A DNA stretch of 54,064 nucleotides from DASPJL01 sp035628645. Its GTDB lineage: Bacteria > Bacteroidota > Bacteroidia > Cytophagales > Cyclobacteriaceae. This document shows positions 14,637 through 22,844 of the stretch, in pieces. Each line of letters opens with the position of its first letter. Within the stretch, counting starts at the first letter, position 1. The translations under genes and the position numbers were made by a program. Location: contig DASPJL010000054.1 in NCBI GenBank assembly GCA_035628645.1, positions 1 through 54,064 of the forward strand, read 5' to 3'. The notes under the pieces are model-generated. The model did no database searches. It was not told where the DNA came from and worked only from the letters and a program-made list of their open reading frames with translations.

Positions 14637-17051
14637 ATGGACGAACTAACCTTAAAAGAGGATTCTAAAAAAACCTTAAATAAAAAGGAAATCTTAAGCG
14701 ATTATAGAATAGCATGTGAAAGCAGACAAGCAAGTCTTTTTGGCCGAAAAGAAGTGTTTATGGGTAAAGCTAAGTTTGGAATATTCGGAGATGGGAAAGA
14801 AATACCTCAAATAGCAATGGCGAAGGCTTTCAAAGCGGGTGATTATAGATCGGGCTATTACAGGGATCAGACTTTTATGATGGCAATTGGGGAGCATACT
14901 TTACAGCAATATTTTGCGCAGCTGTATGCACATCCTGATGTGGAAAAAGAACCCGCTTCCGGAGGACGACTTATGAATGGCCACTTTGCTACCAGGATTA
15001 TAAATGAGGACGGTACCTGGAAAGAACTAAGTAAGCTTAAAAATTCAAGTTCAGATATTTCCCCAACTGCAGCACAGATGCCCCGGCTTGTAGGGCTGGG
15101 TTATGCTTCAAAATTGTACAGAAATAACCCATTACTTCATCAATTTTCAGAATTCTCTAACCATGGCGATGAAATAGCTTTTGGAACAATAGGGAATGCT
15201 TCCTGTGCTGAGGGATTATTTTGGGAGGCGATAAATGCAATAGGCGTTTTACAAGTTCCGGTACTTTTATCTATTTGGGATGATGGATATGGAATTTCTG
15301 TTCCGAATGAATATCAGGTAACCAAAGCAGATATTTCCAAAATTCTTGAAGGATTCCAAAGAACAGAAGACGAGCCTGGTTTTGAATTATTTAAGGTAAA
15401 AGGGTGGGATTATGAAGCGCTGTGCAAAACATATATTCATGCTGCAAAAATTTGCAGGGAAGAACATGTACCCGTAATAATCCATGTGGAAGAGATGACC
15501 CAACCTCAAGGCCACTCCACTTCAGGCTCTCACGAAAGATACAAATCAAGGGAAAGATTGGCTTGGGAAGATGAGTTTGATTGTATCAAGAAATTAAGGG
15601 AATGGATTCTTGAAAATGAGATAAGTACTACTGAAGAACTTGATAAAATTGAAGTTCAGGCAAAAGAGTCGGCAAAAAAAGCAAAACACCAGGCTTGGGA
15701 TGAATTTCAGGAAGAAATTTTAAAAGAAAGAAAGGCGGTTCTAGGCATTTTGGAAAATGCAGTTTCTAAATCCACACATAAAACCAAAATAAGAGAAATA
15801 GCGAGAGGACTGGAAAAAACCCTTAGTCCTTTATTTGCCGATAACATCAAAGCTGCAAAAAAGGCATTGTGGGCGATTCGTTTCGAAGATCAGCAAGAAA
15901 TAAAAAAAGAATTACAAGACTGGATTAAAAAGGCAGAAGAGGAAAATAAACAACGTTTTAACTCTCATCTTTATAGTCAATCGATGATGTCTGCCATTAA
16001 CATAAAGGAAATAAAACCGGAATATGATGAAGACAGCCCGATAGTAGATGGGCGAGAAGTTTTGCAAACCTTTTTCGATTTGGCTTTAACAAGGGATCCG
16101 AAAGTATTTGCTATTGGAGAAGATGTTGGAAAAATTGGAGACGTCAATCAAGCTTTTGCCGGGTTGCAGTCCAAACATGGCGAGTTCAGGGTAACAGATA
16201 CAGGAATAAGGGAAGCGACTATTGTGGGACAGGGAATTGGTACAGCTTTAAGAGGATTAAGGCCGATTGTTGAGATTCAATATCTGGATTACATGCTTTA
16301 TGCGCTTCAAACTTTGTCTGACGACCTTGCAAGTTTATATTACAGAACAAAAGGAGGTCAAAAAGCGCCGGTTATTATCCGAACAAGAGGACATCGTTTG
16401 GAAGGTGTCTGGCATTCAGGTTCTCCTATGGGCATGATGCTGCATAGTTTAAGAGGAATTTATATTCTTGTACCAAGAGATATGACGAGGGCTGCTGGAA
16501 TGTACAATACCGTTCTTCAGTCAGATGACCCTGCGATAATTGTGGAAAGTCTGAATGGATACAGGCTAAAAGAGAGAATTCCTTCCAATCTTGATGAATT
16601 TACTGTTCCATTGGGAGTACCTGAGATTTTGAAGGCAGGAACAGACGTCACCATTGTAACTTATGGTTCTATGTGCAGAATTGTAATGGAAGTAGCAGGC
16701 TTATTGGAAGAAGCAGGAATAAGTTCTGAAGTTATAGATGTTCAAACGTTGCTACCTTTTGATAAAAACCATATTATACTGGAATCCCTTAAAAAGACCA
16801 ATAAAATTGTTTTTACGGATGAGGACGTGCCTGGAGGAGCAACATCATTTATGATGCAAAAAGTATTGGAAGAACAAAACGGTTACTTCTATCTGGATTC
16901 CAAGCCGGTGACAATTCCCGCTCAAGAACATCGGCCAGCCTATTCTTCCGATGGAGATTATTTTTCTAAACCCAATGTAGAAGAAATCTTTGAAAAGATA
17001 TATGCCATGATGAGCGAGTATTCACCGGGAGAATATCCAAACTTATATTAA
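14637..17051 (+). CDS. 2-oxoacid dehydrogenase E1, fused alpha and beta subunits
   Basis: In this 804-residue fusion, residues about 45-330 are E1-alpha (thiamine-diphosphate site) and about 465-800 are E1-beta (VDGREVLQTFFDLAL...FAIGEDVGKIGDVNQAFAGL, then IEVQTLLPFD-type C-domain). Between them is a charged helical linker (about 330-460). The ThDP motif reads GNASCAEG (near residue 186) and WDDGYGIS (near 217), where many E1-alpha proteins have GDGxxxEG and NNxYAIS. It would decarboxylate a 2-oxoacid (branched-chain or pyruvate-type) and load the acyl group onto the lipoyl E2. No E2 or E3 is encoded in this window. Fused E1 of this layout is common in Bacteroidota and is often labelled 2-oxoisovalerate dehydrogenase; the substrate is not certain. 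The stop codon is one base from that of the convergent lipoprotein gene. Confidence 0.93.
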   Translation: MDELTLKEDSKKTLNKKEILSDYRIACESRQASLFGRKEVFMGKAKFGIFGDGKEIPQIAMAKAFKAGDYRSGYYRDQTFMMAIGEHTLQQYFAQLYAHPDVEKEPASGGRLMNGHFATRIINEDGTWKELSKLKNSSSDISPTAAQMPRLVGLGYASKLYRNNPLLHQFSEFSNHGDEIAFGTIGNASCAEGLFWEAINAIGVLQVPVLLSIWDDGYGISVPNEYQVTKADISKILEGFQRTEDEPGFELFKVKGWDYEALCKTYIHAAKICREEHVPVIIHVEEMTQPQGHSTSGSHERYKSRERLAWEDEFDCIKKLREWILENEISTTEELDKIEVQAKESAKKAKHQAWDEFQEEILKERKAVLGILENAVSKSTHKTKIREIARGLEKTLSPLFADNIKAAKKALWAIRFEDQQEIKKELQDWIKKAEEENKQRFNSHLYSQSMMSAINIKEIKPEYDEDSPIVDGREVLQTFFDLALTRDPKVFAIGEDVGKIGDVNQAFAGLQSKHGEFRVTDTGIREATIVGQGIGTALRGLRPIVEIQYLDYMLYALQTLSDDLASLYYRTKGGQKAPVIIRTRGHRLEGVWHSGSPMGMMLHSLRGIYILVPRDMTRAAGMYNTVLQSDDPAIIVESLNGYRLKERIPSNLDEFTVPLGVPEILKAGTDVTIVTYGSMCRIVMEVAGLLEEAGISSEVIDVQTLLPFDKNHIILESLKKTNKIVFTDEDVPGGATSFMMQKVLEEQNGYFYLDSKPVTIPAQEHRPAYSSDGDYFSKPNVEEIFEKIYAMMSEYSPGEYPNLY

Positions 17052-17052
17052 A

Positions 17053-17646
17053 TTAGAAAAGGTTCTGAACTTCAACTGAATCTGTCAGTATCTCATTACT
17101 TAAATTGAAAGCCCTATCTTTCACCTTAATCCTGAATTTTATTGACTTCTCCGAGATGATTCCTGCAAGACCGCTTCCAACCTTTTGATAATAAGTGATT
17201 GTTCCTTCAATCGGTTTAGGTTTTCCGTCATTATTCAATCTTTGAAACGCACCGTTTAGCGTTAATCCATCGGGTATTTCATAATCCTCATATTGGCCTG
17301 AGGCATTTTTAATTAATAACGAAATATAAAAATTAGGAAAGTCAGGATTTGAAACTATCTCATCTTTTCCATTGATGGGGACAACCATAGTAGGGTGAAA
17401 TTTCGGATCGTCTTCTTTACCCGCATTATGTCCCAAATCGCCGTCACCATCCTTAAAATCAACCATGATTATCAAAGTCCCAATCGAATCTTTAGGTGGA
17501 ACAGATAGTTCAGGATGGTGTTCATATTTTATAGAATTAAATTCAATTGTAGGTTCCGCAGGATATTTTGGTTCTACCAGGCAAGAGGAAATAAATAATG
17601 TTATAATTAACGTAACAAAAGAACATATAACATAAGATTTTTTCAT
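17053..17646 (-). CDS. Hypothetical lipoprotein
   Basis: The open frame begins further upstream (17682), but the start at 17646 (MKKSYVICSF) is chosen because it places a complete type II signal peptide at the N-terminus with the lipobox FISSC. The mature protein of about 175 residues is beta-rich (TIEFNSIKYEHH, then GTLIIMVDFKDGDGDLGHNAG). The DFKDGDGDLG phrase is a recurring acidic, possibly Ca-binding, turn in Bacteroidota lipoproteins of unknown role. It lies between the convergent E1 gene and the divergent LuxE-like gene, 55 bases from the latter. No function is assigned. Confidence 0.8.
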   Translation of the reverse strand: MKKSYVICSFVTLIITLFISSCLVEPKYPAEPTIEFNSIKYEHHPELSVPPKDSIGTLIIMVDFKDGDGDLGHNAGKEDDPKFHPTMVVPINGKDEIVSNPDFPNFYISLLIKNASGQYEDYEIPDGLTLNGAFQRLNNDGKPKPIEGTITYYQKVGSGLAGIISEKSIKFRIKVKDRAFNLSNEILTDSVEVQNLF

Positions 17647-17701
17647 ATTTGAGTCCGAATCGCTTTTTAAACGTAAATACACCTATTCTGGTATTTAAAT
17701 T

Positions 17702-18691
17702 ATGAACTTTAAGGAAAGTTTCAAGGCAAATTTATATAATATTAACGAAGCTTCATTTGAAAGCGCTGCATTAGAATTATTTAATTTTCAATATAAAAAT
17801 AATTCACTTTACAGAGCCTATGTTGACCAGCTTAAAATAAAGCCGCAAAAGATTGCCTCTATCTATGAAATTCCTTTTCTGCCTATTGATTTTTTTAAAC
17901 AACATCCCATAAAAACTGGTGACTGGAAAGAGGAGACTACATTTGAAAGCAGCGGAACTACAGGCCAAATCAGAAGCAAACATTATATAGAGGATTTGCA
18001 CTTCTACCTGGAAACATCAACCACGGTATTCGAAAAGGTTTATGGTAAGGTTGAAAATTATTCCATTATTGCGCTTTTACCTTCCTACCTGGAAAGAAAT
18101 ACTTCTTCCCTGGTTTATATGGCCAACGAATTTATTAAGAAATCAACTTCTGGAGACTCCGGGTTTTACCTAAATAATTATGATGACTTAGTTTTAAAAA
18201 TCCAACTATTAAAAAATAAAAAAACACCAACCATCATAATAGGGGTTACTTTTGCGTTACTAGAACTGGCGGAAAGATTTAAGGGAGATTTGTCTGATAT
18301 GATTATCATGGAAACAGGAGGTATGAAAGGGCGAAGAGAGGAAATTACACAAAGCGAGGTACATGATATAATAAAAGGAAGTTTTTCCGTAAAAAACGTA
18401 CATACTGAATATGGGATGACTGAACTATTATCCCAGGCATATGCACAAAAAGAGGGAATCCTTGAAGGTCCTTTGTGGTTTAAGGTTTTGATAAGGGATG
18501 TTAATGACCCATTTGATTTAAAATCCAAAAAAAGAACCGGAGGCGTTAATATTATAGATTTGGCTAACGTTCATTCCTGCGCATTTATCGAAACAAAGGA
18601 TATAGGAGAGAAGGTTGACGAGAAAAAATTTAAAATTTTGGGAAGGCTGGACAATTCAGAAATCAGAGGTTGTAATCTTTTAATACAATAA
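17702..18691 (+). CDS. LuxE-like acyl-protein synthetase family protein
   Basis: This 329-residue protein belongs to the adenylate-forming superfamily in its short LuxE branch. The nucleotide-binding loop reads ESSGTTGQ (82-89), and the later motif HTEYGMTELLSQAY is the equivalent of the YGxTE block. Length fits LuxE (about 370) rather than full acyl-CoA ligases (over 500), with only a short C-terminal region. LuxE activates a fatty acid as acyl-AMP and passes it to a cysteine; here no LuxC reductase or luciferase genes occur nearby, so the acceptor is unknown. It is divergent from a lipoprotein gene and followed by a tiny lipoprotein gene. Cytoplasmic location is inferred from the lack of a signal peptide. 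Confidence 0.85.
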   Translation: MNFKESFKANLYNINEASFESAALELFNFQYKNNSLYRAYVDQLKIKPQKIASIYEIPFLPIDFFKQHPIKTGDWKEETTFESSGTTGQIRSKHYIEDLHFYLETSTTVFEKVYGKVENYSIIALLPSYLERNTSSLVYMANEFIKKSTSGDSGFYLNNYDDLVLKIQLLKNKKTPTIIIGVTFALLELAERFKGDLSDMIIMETGGMKGRREEITQSEVHDIIKGSFSVKNVHTEYGMTELLSQAYAQKEGILEGPLWFKVLIRDVNDPFDLKSKKRTGGVNIIDLANVHSCAFIETKDIGEKVDEKKFKILGRLDNSEIRGCNLLIQ

Positions 18692-18706
18692 TTTATTACA
18701 TGCTTC

Positions 18707-18738
18707 TTGCTTTCAATTGCCCTTTTTGTATATTTTTG
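18707..18738 (+). promoter_or_regulatory. Promoter of the 39-residue lipoprotein gene
   Basis: TTG at 18707-18709, a 21-base spacer and TATTTTTG at 18731-18738 match the Bacteroidota -33/-7 consensus. The start of transcription would fall near 18742, giving a leader of about 22 bases. It lies beyond the stop codon of the LuxE-like gene, which argues for independent transcription. Confidence 0.65.
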
Positions 18739-18764
18739 TTATTAAATATAAAGATTTATCTAAC

Positions 18765-18884
18765 ATGAAAATAAGACTTTTAATTGCAACGGCTTTTATA
18801 CTTTTTGTTTCTTCTTGCACTTACAAGACCTGTCCGACATATTCAAAAGTGGTAAAAACGGATAAAACAGCAATAAAAGGATAA
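18765..18884 (+). CDS. Very small lipoprotein (39 residues)
   Basis: The frame starts MKIRLLIATAFILFVSSCTY and ends at a TAA at 18882-18884. It has a complete type II signal peptide with lipobox VSSC (C18 predicted to be lipidated) and a mature part of only about 22 residues (CTYKTCPTYSKVVKTDKTA...). It has its own near-consensus promoter just upstream. Tiny lipoproteins with a CPTYS-type mature end recur in Bacteroidota, but I know no function for them. It would end up tethered to a membrane. Confidence 0.75.
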   Translation: MKIRLLIATAFILFVSSCTYKTCPTYSKVVKTDKTAIKG

Positions 18885-18908
18885 TCCCTTTATTGCATTT
18901 TTTCAGTT

Positions 18909-20072
18909 TTATAGATTAAATGAAGTGTAATTTTTGGTCTCCTTTAAGGTAATCTCATTGTTACACATTATTACCAATCTTTCAACAACATTTCTTAACT
19001 CTCTTATATTTCCCGGCCAGTTTAGCGTCTTGAGATATTCCAGGGCATCTGGCTGAATTTTCTTTTTTGCTGTCCCGTATTCTTCTGCTATATCTCCTAA
19101 AAACTTATTTACAAGCAAAGGAATATCCTCAACTCGTTCTTTTAAGGACGGCACTCTTATAATGATTACCCCTAACCGATGATATAAATCCTCTCTGAAT
19201 CGATTTTCTTCTATTTCCTTCTTTAAATCTTTATTCGTTGCAGCAATTACCCTTACGTTCACCTTAATCTCTTTCTCCCCTCCCACTCTTGTAATTTTAT
19301 GCTCCTGTAATGCCCTCAACACTTTTGCCTGGGCTGACAAGCTCATATCTCCAATTTCATCCAGGAACAAAGTGCCATTATCCGCTTGTTCAAATTTGCC
19401 TATCCTTTGTTTAACCGCTGAGGTAAATGACCCCTTCTCATGTCCAAACAATTCGCTTTCTATAAGTTCACTGGGAATTGCTGCACAGTTTACTTCAATT
19501 AAGGGCGCATTTGAACGATTGCTTTTAGAATGAACAGCCTTAGCCACCAATTCTTTTCCAGACCCATTTGGACCGGTAACCATTACTCTGGCATCGGTCG
19601 GCGCTACCTTTTCTATGGTTGCTTTTACTTCTTTTATCGAATCAGATTCCCCGATTATCTCGTAGCCTTTAGAAATTTTCTTTCTAAGCGTTTTCGTTTC
19701 CTCAACCAGCGCTCCACGGTCCAACGCATTTTTTACGGTAAGTAACAATCTGTTTAAATCCGGCGGTTTTTGAATAAAATCAAATGCCCCTTTTTTGGTA
19801 GCATCTACGGCAGTTTCTATGCTTCCATGAGCTGAAACCATAATGAACTGGCCTTCCTTTCCAAGTTCTTTGGCCTTATCCAAAACTTCTATGCCATCCA
19901 TTTTTGGCATTTTTATATCACACAGCACTACATCATATTCATTTTTCTTAAGGAGATCCAGTCCTTCTTCCCCATCTTTTGCCTCTTCCACTTCATAATT
20001 TTCATACTCTAAGATTTCCCTAAGTGTGTTTCGGATAGCTTTTTCGTCGTCGATGATTAATATTTTTGCCAT
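18909..20072 (-). CDS. NtrC-type response regulator without a DNA-binding domain
   Basis: The protein has 387 residues from the start at 20072 (MAKILIIDDEK). A longer frame from 20150 runs into the RNase P RNA gene and is rejected. Residues 1-120 are a receiver domain with phospho-acceptor D52 (LCDIKMPKMDG). Residues 138-370 form a sigma-54-interaction AAA+ domain with Walker A GPNGSGKE (167-174), Walker B GTLFLDEIGD and an R-finger region in NWPGNIRELRNVVERL. The sigma-54 contact loop reads GSFTSA instead of the canonical GAFTGA. The protein stops about 15 residues after the AAA+ domain, so the Fis-type helix-turn-helix is absent. The conserved short form in this phylum presumably acts without direct site recognition or through a partner. 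No histidine kinase lies beside it. It follows the rnpB gene by about 24 bases. Confidence 0.92.
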   Translation of the reverse strand: MAKILIIDDEKAIRNTLREILEYENYEVEEAKDGEEGLDLLKKNEYDVVLCDIKMPKMDGIEVLDKAKELGKEGQFIMVSAHGSIETAVDATKKGAFDFIQKPPDLNRLLLTVKNALDRGALVEETKTLRKKISKGYEIIGESDSIKEVKATIEKVAPTDARVMVTGPNGSGKELVAKAVHSKSNRSNAPLIEVNCAAIPSELIESELFGHEKGSFTSAVKQRIGKFEQADNGTLFLDEIGDMSLSAQAKVLRALQEHKITRVGGEKEIKVNVRVIAATNKDLKKEIEENRFREDLYHRLGVIIIRVPSLKERVEDIPLLVNKFLGDIAEEYGTAKKKIQPDALEYLKTLNWPGNIRELRNVVERLVIMCNNEITLKETKNYTSFNL

Positions 20073-20095
20073 AGGTTGTGTTTTAAAAAAAATAA

Positions 20096-20478
20096 CTGCA
20101 AGCCTGTAAGCCGGGTTCTGTTTCCCAAATGAATTTGAGACTCTTATCATCTATCTAGCTCCGGCGTCACCACCGGAGTCCATCAACCTACCCGTTTCGC
20201 AAATAAAGCGAGCAGCCTTACTCCCGGCACAAGTCCGGGAAGCGAAACCTATTTGGTCTTTCAACCCGTAAGGTTTACCATGCGCCCAATGTCACCATTG
20301 AGCCGGTGAGCTCTTACCTCGCCATTTCACCCTTACCTCAAAAACCGAGGCGGTATATTTTCTGTTGCACTATCTGTACTCTTAAAAAAAGAGCCCTTCC
20401 TGTTAGGAAGTACGGCGCTCTATGTTGCCCGGACTTTCCTCCCCGATGAATCGAGGCGATAAGACGTCTTGCAGTCAA
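20096..20478 (-). ncRNA. rnpB: RNase P RNA (bacterial class A)
   Basis: Read on the minus strand, the RNA begins near 20478 with GACTGCAAGACGTC and soon shows the universally conserved GAGGAAAGTCCGGGC block. GTAAGGGTGAAATGGCGAGGTAAGAG and ACATTGGGCGCATGG-like segments are then visible in pieces. The 3' part carries the AGATAGATGATAAGAG-type core and ends with CAGAACCCGGCTTACAGGC before CTTGCAG, which pairs with the 5' end to form P1. Length is about 383 nt, normal for type A. It is the catalytic subunit that trims tRNA 5' ends together with the RnpA protein. The T-run TTATTTTTTTT directly after the 3' end (about 20083-20095) is a likely terminator. Exact ends are estimated to within a few bases. 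Confidence 0.95.
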
Positions 20479-20544
20479 TACAAAAATACAAGAATTACTA
20501 AGCAAATAGTTTCAATTCAAAAATAAATTAGGAGATAAAAATAT

Positions 20545-20572
20545 TAGCTATCAGCAGTCAGGTATCAGGATT
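20545..20572. repeat. CTGATACCTGACTGCTGATAGC-type word repeat
   Basis: On the minus strand the segment reads CCTGATACCTGACTGCTGAT and continues with AGC, built from near-copies of one short word (CTGATA/CTGACT/CTGATA). It lies just 3' of the comEC stop codon, between comEC and rnpB. It is one of the several word families noted in this window. Confidence 0.45.
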
Positions 20573-20583
20573 TCTATACCAGC

Positions 20584-22605
20584 CTAGAACTTTAGTTCAA
20601 ATACCCCTGATTCTTCAATGGAATGTATTGTCAAATTAAGTGAAGAGGCACTTTTTAAAAGTCTTCCTGATACCTTTTTTGAGTTCGATCCATCTATAAC
20701 AATCTGATTAACCTTAAATATTTTTGATATTTCTTTAAAATCGCCGATAGAATTGTTTCGAACAATTAATAAATCTATAGGAATCTTTTCTTTCTCTTTG
20801 TATTGAAATTTTTCTAAAGACTTATCAATCAAAAGCAGGGTCTTTCCTTTCCAACTAAGAAATTTAAAACCATTGCTCTCTTTAAGCCCTAAAGCTTCAT
20901 CGGTCGAATCTTTAACTAAAATATGATTGCCCGCTGCAAATAATTCGACTTCAGAAGATTTATTGCTTTTATAGACTAGAATATACCTGGTATTTGACAA
21001 GGTGACGGTTCTCTTAATCTGAGACACTGAAAAAATGGAAACCACAATTAACATGGCCCAGACATATTTAAAGCTTTTGGAATAAAATAAAGCCAAAGCC
21101 AATCCAATAATAATATATAACAAAAATGTTTCTAAAGGATTTATCACCAAACCTGTTATAGAAGCTAAGGGTAAATCATTGGTAAAAAAAACAACTTTAT
21201 TGCACAGCCAAACCATTCCTTTAATGATGAGGCCTAATAAGTCAGGTAAAAAAGGAAACTGGCCAAAGAACAAAAGCGAAACGCCGACATAAAGAATCGC
21301 TGATGTCAAAGGAATGATAATTAAATTAGAAAAAAGGAAGTAGGTAGGAAATTGTTGAAAGTAAAATATGCTTAATGGTGAGGTGGCGATTTGAGCTGCT
21401 ATTGTAATCGCTATGGTTTTCCAGAAGAAATCAAGTTCCCAATTTTCAAACTCAAACCAACCATAAATTTTAGGATACAAATAAACTATCCCAAATACCG
21501 CCAGATAAGACAATTGAAAGCCGATATCCATTATTAAAAACGGATCGTAAACCAACAGACAAAAGGCAGATAAAGACAGATTGTTATAAGTGTTTTTCTG
21601 TTGTTGGAACATTTCCCCCATTACAAGAAAAGAAAACATCACAACTGCTCTTAGGACGGAAGCGGAAAGCCCTGTGACGAAAGCAAAAAGCCAGATCAGA
21701 GACAAAGAGAATAATCCAAAAATAACATGACCTTTTTTTATCCTCTTTATTCTGCCAAAGCCGAGTAGAAGCATCTTGAAAATAAGCGCCACATGCATCC
21801 CGGACACAGCAAGAACATGTATTACCCCAATCCTGGAATAAGCTGTTTTTAATTCGCTGTCCAGATCATGTTTAATTCCCAGAATTAAAGCAGAAGCCAG
21901 CGAAGATTCATTTTGACCTTTAATATTTTTCTTGAAAAGCGCCTCACCTTTTTTCCGCAGAAAAAGGGAGAAAGCAATTATTTTATTGCCCTGATTCTTC
22001 TTTATTATCGAATATTCCTTTTTTAAAAAATGCTGATGAAAGATCTGCTTGAAACTCTGATATTTCTTATAATTAAAATCATAGGGATTGTCGGGATGAC
22101 GAACTTCAAAAGGTGATCCTTTAATTATCAGAACATCTCCATATTCAAATTTTCTAAGACTATCCTTTTTAGGTTGATAAATCAATACTCTTCCCGAAGC
22201 GTTTTCCCAACCCTTTTTGGTTTTTATCTGATCTATCTCCAGTTCTGCCTTAAACCAATTTTCCTTATTCTGTACTTCAGAGGCAATTTGTCCAGTATAC
22301 CACAATATTTTCCTATCAAGATTTAGAATATGATCTTTATTATTTCTTTCATTTTGGAAATGGGTGATCAATCCGCCAGTGGAAAAAAGGAAAAGAAAAG
22401 CAAGCACACCGAAAAGATCCTGAAACAAGTACTTCTGATGTTTGGTGGAAACAGCATAAGCAATAAGATAGATTGCTAAACTGGAGATATTTAAACAAAT
22501 CCATATTGAGGTGCTTGATGAGATATGTATCTCAAAAACGATCCCTAAGATGAGAAAGATTACATACCTTAAAAAAACATAAGGAGTCCAGGAAATTTTA
22601 TGCAT
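20584..22605 (-). CDS. comEC: ComEC/Rec2-type DNA-uptake channel protein
   Basis: The protein has 673 residues. Several membrane helices at the start (about 10-75) are followed by the soluble DUF4131-type OB-like domain (about 95-190). The competence core follows, with the signature VIHVLAVSGMHVALIF, and a second set of helices (about 270-510). The C-terminal 150 residues resemble the shell of a metallo-beta-lactamase domain (LLIDKSLEKFQYKEKEKIPIDLLIVRNNS) but lack the HxHxDH metal motif, so the nuclease part is probably inactive or absent, as I recall for Bacteroidota members. The protein would pass single-stranded DNA through the inner membrane during transformation. No other com genes are in the window. 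Confidence 0.92.
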   Translation of the reverse strand: MHKISWTPYVFLRYVIFLILGIVFEIHISSSTSIWICLNISSLAIYLIAYAVSTKHQKYLFQDLFGVLAFLFLFSTGGLITHFQNERNNKDHILNLDRKILWYTGQIASEVQNKENWFKAELEIDQIKTKKGWENASGRVLIYQPKKDSLRKFEYGDVLIIKGSPFEVRHPDNPYDFNYKKYQSFKQIFHQHFLKKEYSIIKKNQGNKIIAFSLFLRKKGEALFKKNIKGQNESSLASALILGIKHDLDSELKTAYSRIGVIHVLAVSGMHVALIFKMLLLGFGRIKRIKKGHVIFGLFSLSLIWLFAFVTGLSASVLRAVVMFSFLVMGEMFQQQKNTYNNLSLSAFCLLVYDPFLIMDIGFQLSYLAVFGIVYLYPKIYGWFEFENWELDFFWKTIAITIAAQIATSPLSIFYFQQFPTYFLFSNLIIIPLTSAILYVGVSLLFFGQFPFLPDLLGLIIKGMVWLCNKVVFFTNDLPLASITGLVINPLETFLLYIIIGLALALFYSKSFKYVWAMLIVVSIFSVSQIKRTVTLSNTRYILVYKSNKSSEVELFAAGNHILVKDSTDEALGLKESNGFKFLSWKGKTLLLIDKSLEKFQYKEKEKIPIDLLIVRNNSIGDFKEISKIFKVNQIVIDGSNSKKVSGRLLKSASSLNLTIHSIEESGVFELKF

Positions 22606-22667
22606 AACAGGATCACAATCAACACTTTTCTAATAGTGATAAAACCAGGAAAAAGTAACCCGGGGTA

Positions 22668-22740
22668 ATGTGATAATTTGTTGATGTGATTATTTTCTGA
22701 TGAGGTTAATGGTAAATTTTAAATTTTGAATGTTAAATGA
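22668..22740. repeat. Word-repeat mosaic between lgt and comEC
   Basis: Two vocabularies adjoin here: GTGATAATTTGTTGATGTGA-like words (reverse complement of those at 2561-2604), then TTTTAAATTTTGAATGTTAA-like words, which recur near 28852. The whole gap 22606-22844 otherwise shows no gene or RNA, apart from the terminator at 22798. Confidence 0.5.
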
Positions 22741-22797
22741 AGTGAGGGAGTGAGATGATGTTAATGCTCTTATTCTGTAGGGAGGGAATAAAAAAAA

Positions 22798-22831
22798 CCT
22801 AACAGGTTTTAAAGGCTGTTAGGTTTTTTTT
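22798..22831 (-). terminator. Rho-independent terminator behind lgt
   Basis: A perfect 8-bp stem CCTAACAG/CTGTTAGG (22798-22805 and 22816-22823) has a 10-base loop and is followed by T-runs on both strands, so it can work in both directions. It lies 14 bases after the lgt stop codon on the minus strand. Confidence 0.88.
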
Positions 22832-22844
22832 ATCAGAGAATTAC

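Noticed and set aside
20073..20150. Upstream extension of the response-regulator frame
   Set aside because: It runs into the 3' end of the RNase P RNA; the receiver-domain motif begins exactly at the ATG at 20072.
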